64,000 nt of DNA from Lojkania enalia (taxonomy: Eukaryota > Ascomycota > Dothideomycetes > Pleosporales). The number at the start of each line of letters is the position of its first letter. The stretch's first letter is position 1. The position numbers were made by a program, and so were the translations under genes. The notes under the pieces were generated by a model. That model ran no database searches. It was not told the origin of the DNA and was given only the letters and a program-made list of their open reading frames with translations. Shown one piece after another: positions 12,198-22,943 of the stretch. Location: positions 31,147 to 95,146 of the forward strand of contig ML986744.1 of NCBI GenBank assembly GCA_010094045.1, in the 5' to 3' direction.

Positions 12198-15100
12198 AAC
12201 AGAATATTTTTAATCCTAACTCTAATAGGGCTTAAATCTATATAGAATCTAATATAGGGATATTTTAATAGTTATATAGAGTAGAGTTACTTATACTTAA
12301 TTAATTATAGGTAATAGAGAACTCTAGTTATTCTAGTAGAAGAATACGAAAGGGCGTAGTTTCTAATCGATATACTTATTTATAATCTCTATCTATCTAT
12401 TAGTCTCTTTATAATAAATAGTAGATAGTTTAATCTTTACACCTAAAATACAGCAGAATTTAGACTAGAAACTAGATATAAATTAAAGTTCTCAGTTTAA
12501 AATAATAGTTTTAGATATATAGCTAAAGCAGTATACCTATTAAATAAATAATTCGGCTATTCCCCGTGCGTTAATTATATAATAGTAGGAAATAGATACC
12601 GCTTATTTAGATAGGCGATTAATTACTACTATAATCTAATTATATCCAGACTTATCTATAAAGAAATTCTTAAAGTTAATATATAGATATTATATTAGTT
12701 AATTTAGTATAGAAAGTAGGTAAATAAAATCTAGGGTTCGGGTTTATATTAGATAAGCTTTACAGTATAGAATATAATTCTATATATATCGTTTACAAGT
12801 AGCTTCTATACCCTTCTAGTAGTACTTTTAAGATAGTAACTAATAGGTTTTAGTAGCGCTTAGGTATGCGGAGGATATTTAGTTATAAGCCTCTTATATA
12901 AGTTATATATAAAGGCCTAAATCTAATAGAATATATAAATAATTGTTATAGAGGAGTAGTCTATTCTCTATCTAATACTTATAGGGTAGAAGTATGCGTT
13001 CCTGCGCGAAGGAGGCTCGGTTTTCCTATAATAATACGTCGATTAACTCTAGAGAGTCTAGTAATATAATCTACTTCTAGCCTTTAATAATATTTAGTAT
13101 AACCGCTTAAGTTATTATTTAAATAATATAGGATTAGACTAATTTAGTATTAATTTGGGGGTGAAGTTAATACAGTCTAAGTAGGACTCTTAACTAGTTA
13201 TTAGTTTAAGCCGCTTTTAAGTTTTCTATATCTTATTTATAATAACTAAAGATATCTACTCTAATATTATTCTTATCTAGAGTATACTCGATTCGGAACT
13301 AATACTAAACTAATTCTTTAGTCTAATAAACTTAACAAGTATTAAGTACCTTTATAGTTATAAAATATTTGAGTGAGTAATAATTAGTATATACTAAAGT
13401 CTTAGTAGCTACTAAAGTAAGTTCTACCCTCTATTACTTAAATATAGTAATAATTGCGAATAGTTTCTTATTATAAATCTCCTAGTTTAGTTCTAAACTA
13501 GATAAAACCTTACTATAGAATACTATAGAGTACTATTTTCTATTAGAATATTTCTATAACAGTACTCCTACAACTATTCTATTAGAGGTATTAGTTTCCA
13601 TTTTTGTTTCTAATATAGGGTTAAAGTAGTAGAGAGTAGGTATACTTAATAGGGCTGACTTTAATTTCTTAAAGGTAATATTACATTTTAAAGTCTATAT
13701 AAAAGGGGTTATAGAGCTTTATAATACAATAATTAGCTTTATAATACGCAAGAATTCCGATATAAATTGTTAGTAGAATTTAGTAAAACCTAAGAAAGAT
13801 TTTACACCTATTATAGTAGTAGGTAGCTGTTAGTTATATAGTACTTCTACCTTCTTTAAGTTAACCTTAAGGCTTTTATTTAAAAGGATATAGCTAAGAT
13901 ATTTAGTTTAAGTAATATAAATTCGCTCTTCTTAATATTAACTTATAACCCTACTTAATATAATCTCTTAAGAACTTTCTTAACATAGATAGTATATATC
14001 ACCTTATCTTTAGAGTAGATAAGAATATTATCTAGGTAAGTAATATAGAAGTTATCTAGATAGTTAATTAGTATATCGTTTATATAGCGCTAGTAAGTTA
14101 CTAAACTATTATATAATCTAAAAGGTAGAACTTTACACTTATAGGTTTTATATCGAGTCTGAAAGGTAGTATATTTCTTAGAACTAGAATCTATCCTAAT
14201 CTTATTAAAGGCTACACAAATATTAAACTTAGTAAAGATTACTATCTTAGTAGGCTTAGATAAGAGTTTATCTATACGTAGTATTAGATATACGTTCTTA
14301 TAAGTAAGAGTATTAAGTTTATAATAATCTACGCAGATACGCAGGTTGCTATTAGATTTATAGATATAAAGGATTAGAAATATAAAAGAGCTCCAACTCT
14401 ACTTAATATACCTATACTATAGATTATCTATAATATACTTCTTAGTTACCTCTAACTTCTTAATATTCTACTTGTATAACGGGCTGTAACTATTAAGGAG
14501 GAGTTTTATAAGAATAATCTTATAATTATAAAGGCGGTATTCTAGTAATTAATAAGCCGTAGTTTTACTAAATATATCCTAATACCTATAGTATTTAGAT
14601 AGTAATTAGAGATTTACTAGTACTTTGTTTTTAGCCTTATCTTCTAGCTCTAGGGTTTACTTATCTTTAATCAGCTGCTTAATTTTATATAGAGATGTAG
14701 AGAAAAACTCGTTCTCTTTCCTCTTTATATTAAAGTAAAAAGTATTAGCTAAGATAAGAATAATAATAGGAGAATAGACTTTCTTCGGATTAGGTTCGGA
14801 CTTTATTTTATATAGGTATACAGAAGCTCTAAGCTTATTTAAATTATAGGTTATAGGAGACTAATATAGTTTTAGCAGTTTTAGTAGACTCTTAATATAA
14901 TAGATAGTCGGACTATAGGACTACTAATACTAGTTCTTTTCCTATAGAGCGTCGCGTTGCTAGATATCTAGCTCTACCTTCTTATTATATACTAGCTAAA
15001 TTAATTATATAAGAAGAGGAGGTAAAGAATTATAAGTAGTAGGATATTTAGAAGGCTATATAATCCGATTCTTATCCGTATTTAGCTGGAGTTAAAAATA

Positions 15101-17064
15101 ATATAACTATTTAATACTAATAATATAATCCTAAATACCTAGATCTATAATAATAAATAGGTAGTTTTAAATAGTTCTCCTATTAATTTACAGGTATAAG
15201 TAGATATACTAATTAACTAGGGTTTAGATTTAGTCCTAAAAACCTTTAACAGTAATTTTAAAGGGTAAGTACTATATTAATATATATAGAGCTTAAAAGA
15301 GTAATCTAGCTATTATAGAATTAAGAAATAGAAAGCCTTAAGTACTAGTATTAACAAGAGCGTTTAGTTGTATACTAACGCCTTTTAAATATAGAATAGT
15401 AGGAATTTAGAAGTACTTTCCTCTAAATAAATACAATAAATTAATATTTAATAAATTATACTTACTTAAGCTTAGAATAGAAAGTTTTCTTAGATATCTC
15501 TATTTCCCACCTAAGAACTATCTAGGTAGTACTCGTTTACGTCTAGAAACTCTTCTTTCTTAATCTTCTCTTATTTAACCTCTATCTCTTATATTTTAAA
15601 GACTATATATTTATTTATAAAATATTCTAGTTTACTATAATTATAGTAATTACCTAGGGTTATATACCTTTTAGGTATAGGAGTCTTACTAGGTAGTTAG
15701 AAAACGATTATAGTAGAATAAGGTATTAATACTAGAGTAGATTAGGGTAGTATTAGATTATAGGTTACTTTAGATAAACTCTTAGAAACCTTCTAGTACT
15801 AATTTAAATTTATTTTAGCTATAACCTATAGGCTAGCAGTTTATTCTAGAAGATTAAGAATACTCCTCCTTTCTATATTATAGGCTGTTAAATAGGCGAC
15901 TATAGTATTAAAAAAACCTTTCTATGTAAGCTTAAAGCTAAGGTTTAGTATCTTTAGGCTGGGGAGAATCTTATCTTATAGGTAGAAGAACTATTTAGAT
16001 TAGAATACGGATCTCCTAATAGCTGTACTAATAAAGCGAGCTTTAAAAGTTAAGAATACTTCTCTCTTATTTATTCTTAGGACCTAAAACGTCTATTACG
16101 CCTCTATTTCTTTATTACCTATAATAAAATACGATTGTAGAAGTAAAATTATTTCTTTAGTATTCTTAAACTAATACTAGTCTAATTTAGCTAGGTATTT
16201 TAGCTCTAGATACCCTTTCGCAGTACTAGAGGTATATCTTTATACTAATACTATATATATATACTCTATCTAATAGTAATCTATATTAATCTTAAGTCGG
16301 TCTAAGATTAAGGCTTACTATTATTTAAATATAGGTTTATTACTATTTATAAAGCTTTTAATCTTAAGCGTACGTTTAGTAAAATAGGCTTAAAGGGGCT
16401 TAAAAGTAGCTGAGAGGTTTCTTACTAGAGGAGTTGTAAAAGTTTTCTAGCGTATTATTAGTTCTAATTTGGTAGTCTATAGAGGTTAATTAAGACTAAT
16501 AGTTCTCTATTATATTAAGCGTATAATCTCCTCTTATAAAATTGTAATTTATTCTTTAAGGGTTAGTTTACTCTAATTTCCCTCTAAATTAGATAGGTTC
16601 TTTATTATAGGCCCTATAGAGAGGGGTCCGCCTATTATAGGGCCCCCTATAAGAGATAATAGTTGTTCTACACGCGTAAATAAAAGCTTACTCTTACTAT
16701 AACTTACGCGTATATTAGTTCTAGTATAGAAATTAGAAGGTAAATTATAGTTAGATATTAGCAGTTACTTCTAATTCTAATAGGTTATTAGTAGTCTCTA
16801 AGTTTCTACCTAGGTGTACTCTATACAACTTTTCTAAAGGCAATCCTAATCGTAGGGGATAGGAAGTTCTAAACCTAAAGGTTTTAGTTAATAGAAGATT
16901 TTTAAGATCCTATCTAAGTAACTAAATAATTTAATATAATAGTATATAAGTATTATAACCTAAACTAAATTAAGCGTATTTTAGACTTAGACGTATTTAA
17001 ATAAACAATTAATACGATATTATTAAAGAGGCTATTATTAGTAGTATTAAATTCTTCTATATAA

Positions 17065-17343
17065 TATAATAGCATAGATAAGATAATAGGTCTAAATACA
17101 GTACAAATCTACTTAGAGGTATATAAAAGTACATAAGGGTTTAGGGACCTAAGAATTCTATTAACACCTATAGGCCTTATATAAAAGGATATAGAAGAAC
17201 TACTAAGCTACTTATAAGGGAGTATATAACTATATATAGAAGGGAAAAGGAGTAGAACTGGGGGTAGAATAAGATAAGTAAAAAGCTTTAAGATAAGGTT
17301 GTATATAAAGCTTTTCGTAGAACGATTTCTTTACATTATTACA
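17065..17343 (-). repeat. 5' LTR of Gypsy B
   Basis: 279 bp, matching 9992-10270, followed by the GTAAG target duplication. Confidence 0.95.
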
Positions 17344-17601
17344 GTAAGTAGTATTTAACTTACCTATATAACTTTATAAGAGAAAAGGCGCTTATAAAGA
17401 GAAATATTCTTATAATATAAAAAAGAAGCAGCTTATACCTATTTAACCCTAACAGAGTTCTTATAGATATACTAAAGCTACTATTAATTATTTTAAATAC
17501 TAATAAGATTAAGTATTATTTATAATATAAGTTAATACTAATACCTATAATACTAGTATTATTAGAGTCTCTTATATCCCTCCTTAATAAAATTAAATAT
17601 A

Positions 17602-19460
17602 ACGTATTTTACAAGTAAGTCGCCTACCTAAGTAAGTTACCTACTTTTACTAAGAAGTTATACTCTACCTACTTATAATATAATATAGTAACTACCTTAA
17701 CTTTAATTAATCTATTAAGAAGATTAGATATTATTAACTATTTTAGCTATTAATTAAAATTAAATTTAGAGCGTATAAAGTACTATAGCTACCTATAGTA
17801 TCCTCTAAATAATACTTAGAGACTAATATACCGGCAAATCTTTACAACGTAATTATAAGCCCAATTTAAAGAAGCTTATAAAGCTAGAAGAATCAACTAT
17901 AATATAGTATATACTAGACCTATTATCTCGTAGATACCCTCCTATAATTAATAGTATACGAGATATAGCTAACTATTTACTTAGAGCTCGCTCTATAGAC
18001 TAGGTTAGTAAAAACTAGCTAATAAACTTTATTAATCGTATTTCTAAACTTAAAATATACTTCTATTAAAAATATAACTATTAAAGAACTCTCTATAAGG
18101 ATCCTAAAGTTATTAGTAGCTAGTTTAACCTAGTACATAATACTAAAGTAAAGTATAGTATTACTAATAATAATATCTATAATTTTAACGAGACGGGCTT
18201 CTAGATAGATATTATATCTACTAGTAAGATAGTTACTAGTACTAAGCTATTAGCTAGTTGACTAAAATTACTATAACTAGGCGATTATAAGTAGGTAACA
18301 GTTATTTAGGCTATTAGTACTTGTGGTAATACTATCCTACTATTTATTATATTTGCTAGCAAGCAGCACCTCTCTACATAGTATTAGAGCGATAATATAC
18401 TATCTAGAGGAGCAATCGCGCTGAGTAATAGTAGATAGACAAATAATAAGCTCGTGATTAAATAGCTAGAGCGTTTTAATCAGTATATAAGGTAGTATAT
18501 AGTAGGCGCTCATCGTCTGCTAGTTATTAATAGCTATAAGAGCTATAGGTCTACTGAGTTTCAGCTGCTCTATAAAGAGAAGGATATTATTCTATTATAT
18601 ATACCAGCATATTTATCGCATCTACTACAGCCTCTAGATGTAGGCTGCTTCTCGCCATTAAAGAAAGCATATAGGCGCAAGATTGATGAGCTTATATAAG
18701 CTGGTATCCACCACATTACAAAGCTCGACTTTCTACTAACCTTTCGCATAGTATACTGTATCAGCGCTCTATTACTGAGGCTAATATATACACAAGCTTT
18801 CGAGGTACTAGTCTAAAACTATATAATCCTAATATAGTACTATTAAAGCTCGACATTAAGCTTCGTACTCCATTATCACTACCAGCAGCTAGTTGCCTCT
18901 GGGAGTTAAAAACACCAACCAACGCCGTCGAACTAGGGTCTTAAACAATACTGATTCAAGACCGTATTGCTAAGCATTAGAATAGCTCACCTACTGTAAT
19001 TAATAATTCTCTTAATTCGCTTACTAAAGGTGCTGCGCAGATAGCTCATTCACGCGCACTATTTCAGCGTCAGGTTAGTCAGCTTTAGGAAGCAAATAAG
19101 GCTCTATCGCAGCGCAAAAAGCGATCAAAAAAGGTTCTACAGAAGCAAGGTAGTCTTACTAAGGCTAAAGCTGCTGAGATAGCTGCTCAAAAGGAGGTAG
19201 ATAAGCAGCTAGAGGATGAAGTACGCGCAGGTAGGAAGCGCAGAAGAGCGGGCACGCTGCACCAGAAGCGCTGCAGCCGCTGCAGCGAGCCTGGACATAA
19301 TGCTAGAACTTGCACAGTAGTAGATAAATAGTATATCTATCCCCTATCAAATTATTATAGTAATACCTGCAGGCGTTGTCGCGATGCACGCCTCTAAATA
19401 CAGAGATGGCTGATAAGGTGGGCGACTCGCTTGGGTGGGCGACTCGCTTGTGAAATACGT
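17602..19460 (+). mobile_element. Fot1/pogo-like DNA transposon, about 1.86 kb
   Basis: Flanked by TA (17600-17601, 19461-19462) with terminal inverted repeats of about 44 bp. The right end (19417-19460) holds two perfect tandem copies of a 17-mer, GGTGGGCGACTCGCTTG (19417-19433, 19434-19450), then TGAAATACGT. The left end is the reverse complement with RIP changes (ACGTATTTTACAAGTAAGTCGCC..). Size, TA target and the DDE_1-type transposase inside fit the Fot1/pogo group. It sits in the 3' part of the pogo-type transposase gene. Mutational damage is severe in the left half and light in the right half. Confidence 0.9.
17850..19331 (+). pseudogene. Fot1-like transposase relic
   Basis: The + strand reading contains an HTH_Tnp_Tc5/CENP-B-like DNA-binding domain (..LEESTIIQYILDLLSRRYPP.., ..RDIANYLLRARS..), then the first catalytic region IYNFNETGF near 18185 (family DETGF, here NETGF). 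A later block, LLYIP..LSHLLQPLDVGCFSPLKKAY near 18590-18670, is a pogo/Fot1 hallmark. The C terminus has a zinc-knuckle-like RCSRCSEPGHNARTC near 19276-19318 and ends at TAG 19329-19331. In-frame TAG stops (for example in ..SNSR*TNNKLVIK*LERF..) make it inactive. CpA and TpG reappear from about 18300, so the 3' half is far better preserved. Confidence 0.85.
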
Positions 19461-19640
19461 TATATCAGGGAAAAAAAGGGTCTATTATTCTGTGTCTGTC
19501 TCTGTCTGTGTGTGTGTGTTGATGCAAGTTCAAAGAACCTGCTTTCTAATGTGCAGTCATAACTTCCCATAGCTTCACAAGCAGTCGCTCTCACCTGCAC
19601 GTCTACCAGACGTCTCCTTCCATAACCGTGACACGTTATA
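19461..19640. other. Unassigned segment with TG-rich microsatellite
   Basis: About 180 bp between the Fot1-like element and the resumed pogo transposase tail. It contains a TCTG/TG-rich run near 19491-19520. I cannot tell whether it is decayed transposase sequence or a further insertion. Confidence 0.4.
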
Positions 19641-20285
19641 TCTAACGACGAGCGTAAAGACAGACTCTAATAGAAGGTCTCGAAGACCGCCCTAACGTTT
19701 GTTGCCAAAAACGCACTCCTTTACGACCAAGTCAGATTCTTGACTAAGATAAATAACGAAGGTAAAAGTCGCCGGGAGACTAAGTCAACGATACTTGGGA
19801 CGGCGAAGGTGATGACGTATGAAGACCTTACAATGGCACGAGCAGAGCATGTGGCGAAAGAAGCCAGGCAGGCTGAGATAAAGGCTAAGAAGGCTGCTAA
19901 AAAGGCTGCGAAACAGGCTACGAACGTCGCGAGTACTCCGCTGCAGGTAGAGGAAGGAACCGCGAGCAAGAAGCGTGGCCGGAAGAGGAAGAGTACGAAA
20001 GGAGCAGATGCTCTAGAGCCAACGGCCAAGGTAGCACAAATTAGCAACACACACGTTGCGGAAGGTAGCTAAGATGCTGGTACCCTATCAAGGGCTATAG
20101 ATGCGAGGATGAGCGAGGTACATGCGCGGATGTGGTAATGAAATATGGGATAACTTAACAAGCTTAGATCGGGTTGGGCAGGCTTGCAACCTGTAATTAC
20201 AATGCGAGTAATAATTAGAGATTCATCTTTATCGTACTTTTAATTCCAGCGAACCCGGTGAGCCTCGCGCGGAAAACTAATTATA

Positions 20286-21504
20286 CAAGGGGGTAACATG
20301 AACGGGCTGTTCCGCGGTTTGGTGATGTGGTCCGTGCATGGAAACAGCTAGAGGTACTAAATTCTTTCAACTATAATCATGAAAACACTAAACCGTCGAC
20401 TTACATATAAGGAACGCGTTCGTATATGGACACTTAAAGAGGCAGGGTTTATGCAGAAAGAGATCTCTTAGAAGCTTAAAATACCCGCTTCTACAGTTTC
20501 TCATTGTCTTAATACACTAGAGACCCCAATAAAGCCTTACGGTCGTCGTCTATTAATCTCTACAACTCTTCAACTTCTGCTTATACGTCACGCTACAGAG
20601 AACGCAGAGCAGAGGCGGAAGACCCGCAAGGAGATTGCTTAAGAGCTAGGGATTAACGTCTACCGTCGTACATTAATTAAAGCGTTTGAAAAAGAGCTAT
20701 ACCATAGATGTAAAGCGATAGAGAAGCCTTTTCTTATGCCAATCCATATGCATAATAGACTAATATAGGCGTGGGACCATGTATTTTAGACTAACGAGCA
20801 ATAGGCCTCTATAGGCTGGTCTGATAAAATGTCTGCCTATATAAGCTCTAGAGAGATCTACGTAACAAGGCGAGTAGAAAAGAAATACCTCCTAGACTGC
20901 TGCGTACTAAAATTTAAAGACTTTTCATCCTAGATGGTCTGGGCAATTATTTCTCTTAATATTAAGGGACCGCTGCTATCTATTAAGAAAGACTGGAATA
21001 AAGGCAAGCTAAACTCTAAGGTATATATCACGCATATACTACCTGTTGTAGTAATAGTCTAGAACGCTTACAAGACGTACGAGAATAAGCAGCTTATAGT
21101 AATAGAGGATAACAGCTCTATTCATACTTCAAAAGCTACAGTAGCTGCTGAGCATGAGCTAGGAATCCAGAAGATATGGTGGCCAGCTAACTCACCAGAC
21201 CTTAATCCTATTGAAAATGTGTGGCGATTGCTAAAATATCGCGTTCAGAAGCGATTTCCACATACCAACGCAGAGCTCCGTCAATATCTAATAGAAGAAT
21301 GGGAAAAGATTAGCTTTAACGACTACTCAAAGTACATTAAGAATATGAAAGAGCGTTGCTGGGCTGTTATTATAGCAGGCGGTGGTCATACGAAATAGTG
21401 ATTGGTGTAATTTTGTATAGTAATTTGTATAGAAAATTCATGATTGATCATCTGACAATACCTCGGGAAAACAGGCGGAACAGCCCGTTCATGCTCCCCC
21501 CTTG
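20286..21504 (+). mobile_element. Tc1/mariner element, 1219 bp
   Basis: Terminal inverted repeats begin CAAGGGGGTAACATGAACGG (20286) and end with its near reverse complement (..CCGTTCATGCTCCCCCCTTG, ending 21504). Flanking TA duplications are at 20284-20285 and 21505-21506. The interior codes for one Tc1-like transposase on the + strand. Confidence 0.95.
20379..21398 (+). pseudogene. Tc1-like DD34E transposase with in-frame stops
   Basis: The 340-codon reading from ATG 20379 to TAG 21396-21398 has no frameshift that I can see. The N terminus is an HTH (TYKERVRIWTLKEAG..). The catalytic core has WSDKMSAY, EDNSSIHTS and PANSPDLNPIENVW. Thirty-four residues separate the second D (in EDNSS) from the E (in IENVW), hence DD34E. 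About seven internal stops (such as EIS*KL, EIA*EL, VF*TNEQ*AS, SS*MVW, IV*NA), mostly TAG, inactivate it. They fit mild RIP, far weaker than in the Gypsy elements. Confidence 0.9.
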
Positions 21505-21726
21505 TAATAGGGTTCACGATTGAGTGTGGAGATGTGATTGTGGGAGAGTCTCCACTGCATAGCTGGCGTGTTTGCGTGTCTAATGGCCGTGACTGCCGCT
21601 GCAGTTGAGGCGGATTCGTTACTTCTGAGACGCTGTGCCGTACTACCTAGGCAGTAATATCTACAACCCGCCCTTCCACATTTACCACAACCAAGCACCT
21701 CACAAAGTCCGATACCGCGCAATGAT

Positions 21727-22719
21727 ATGGCCGAACAAACTGAATCTTATACCAAGGTTACATTACTACCCGCAGAACTTCTCTTGAGAGTCTACAACGC
21801 GCTTCCCTCGCTCTTCGACGCTGCCAACTTGCGCGCTACTTGCCATCTCCTGCGCAGCGTCTGGACTCTACATCGGACGGTCATAGTAGATGCCCTGGTT
21901 ATTAAGAAGATAGATTGTTATCCGTATGCAAGGCAGCTTCTGGCGAAGGGACGTCGCGGGATACCGGTGGAGAAGAAGGAGCTCGCAGACAACGAGCTGG
22001 CGATGTTGGTGAGAAATGCGGCGACAATCGATGGATTTATTGGGCACATTGAACGGAACTTGGTTCCAGAATTGAAAGGTATGTGGTTTGAGGTGCGAGG
22101 GGGTGTGTGACTGTGAGGAGCGGCGCTTTTCCTTTGGCAGCATCGATAAAACCGTGGCGCATAGAAAGATAGATATTCTAATGCCACAACAGTCTCCGGA
22201 ATACCACAGGCTAAAAGAAACACTATCTACGCCGGACGCTCTACGCACCCGCCCACTCTTACACCGACAGAGCGCCTCCGCGTCATCAGAGCCTCCTACC
22301 AAATGTGGACAATCTTGCAGAACGACGACGATACCGTGCGGAAGGAAGTCTTCCGTCTTCGGCCGCGGCAGCTCTGGTACTTTGCCGAGCTCACTGATTG
22401 GGCGCGTGTCGCCGAGTTCCCTAGCAGAAATACCTGGCAGACGTTTCAGATTCTCAAGGCTTCGAAAGCGGCGCTATCTAGGATGTACAAAGAGCTATGG
22501 GATTGCGAGAGGCCGTTCTTTTGGAATGAGGTGCCAGATGAGGAGGGGTGGGGGCTGTATGTAATCTGGGACCATTGGCAGGATGGGTTGAGGAATTTGA
22601 TTTGTAGGAGGCCGGTGGGGAATTTAGAGTGGGACAGAGAAGGGGAACCGAGAGTGGAATTTTGGGATTCTGAAGAGGGGGATGAGTTGTTTGTGGAGGG
22701 TATTTATAGGGACGTTTAG
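21727..22719 (+). CDS. F-box-like domain protein
   Basis: Two exons, 21727-22078 and 22193-22719, give 292 aa. The 114-bp intron has donor GTATGT, branch CTAAT and acceptor ACAACAG, and the phase-1 junction keeps the frame. The N terminus LPAELLLRVYNALPSLFDAANLRATC reads like a fungal F-box. After the splice comes LTPTERLRVIRASYQ, a motif I know from fungal F-box-type proteins, followed by a Trp-rich region. F-box proteins recruit substrates to SCF ubiquitin ligases, but the target here is unknown. The exon joint is inferred from splice consensus and frame. It is the first intact gene after the transposon block. Confidence 0.7.
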
Positions 22720-22943
22720 ATTTGCTCCTATCAACTCAAATCTTACGCGCAGCTTGCGGACAAGTGTTCTTTCTTCCCCTATAAGATGTCATTCCATTCT
22801 ATCTAAGCGAATCTAAGTTCAATATCAGAACGCCAACGCCTGCAGGTCTCGTCACGGAAATCACATGCCCCAGTAAAGAAGCCAACGGCACAACTAATAC
22901 AGAATACTCGCACCCCCTAAACACCCACGTAGAACGTCACTTC

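Larger units (their letters stand above)
9992..17343 (-). mobile_element. Ty3/Gypsy chromovirus B, full length, RIP-inactivated, inverted
   Basis: Second copy of the Gypsy A family on the minus strand. LTRs are 9992-10270 (3') and 17065-17343 (5'), each 279 bp. The exact 5-bp target duplication GTAAG is at 9987-9991 and 17344-17348. The apparent length is 7352 bp, but about 160 bp of that is the gap duplication at 11888-12197, so the true length is near 7192 bp and almost identical to A. RIP has hit it hard and all frames carry stops. It lies inside the pogo-type transposase gene, whose reading continues across the target site, so it inserted after that gene was already resident. Confidence 0.95.
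8640..20072 (+). pseudogene. Pogo-type DDE transposase gene split by four insertions
   Basis: Relic of a fungal pogo/Fot-like transposase, followed by joining pieces across inserted elements. The HTH/CENP-B-type N-terminal region is about 8640-8960. The first catalytic block IDETGV is near 9090, with TGG- and CAG-derived stops. MITE copy 1 interrupts at 9117-9304. The reading resumes LNSIKVL..YRG..K.TIVT and runs through SYKLQLYN and SPLKVVY (about 9310-9750). MITE copy 2 interrupts at 9752-9939, then YREQVK follows. Gypsy B interrupts at 9992-17343. The reading resumes YLTYLYNFIREKALIKRNIL at about 17349 and runs to LLESLISLLNKI near 17590. The Fot1-like element interrupts, and the tail resumes at about 19650 (..KVSKTALTFVAKNALLYDQ..) to the stop at 20070-20072. 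The tail (19740-20072) is open and rich in Lys/Ala/Arg, unlike the RIP-ruined 5' part. Terminal inverted repeats were not found. Confidence 0.8.

Noticed and set aside
19721..20050. Minus-strand 109-aa hydrophobic frame
   Set aside because: Antisense of the Lys/Ala-rich tail of the pogo transposase, which naturally gives a Leu/Phe/Ala-rich shadow.
22088..22564. 158-aa + strand frame starting inside the F-box gene intron
   Set aside because: Out of frame with the spliced model and low-complexity. The spliced F-box reading explains the region.
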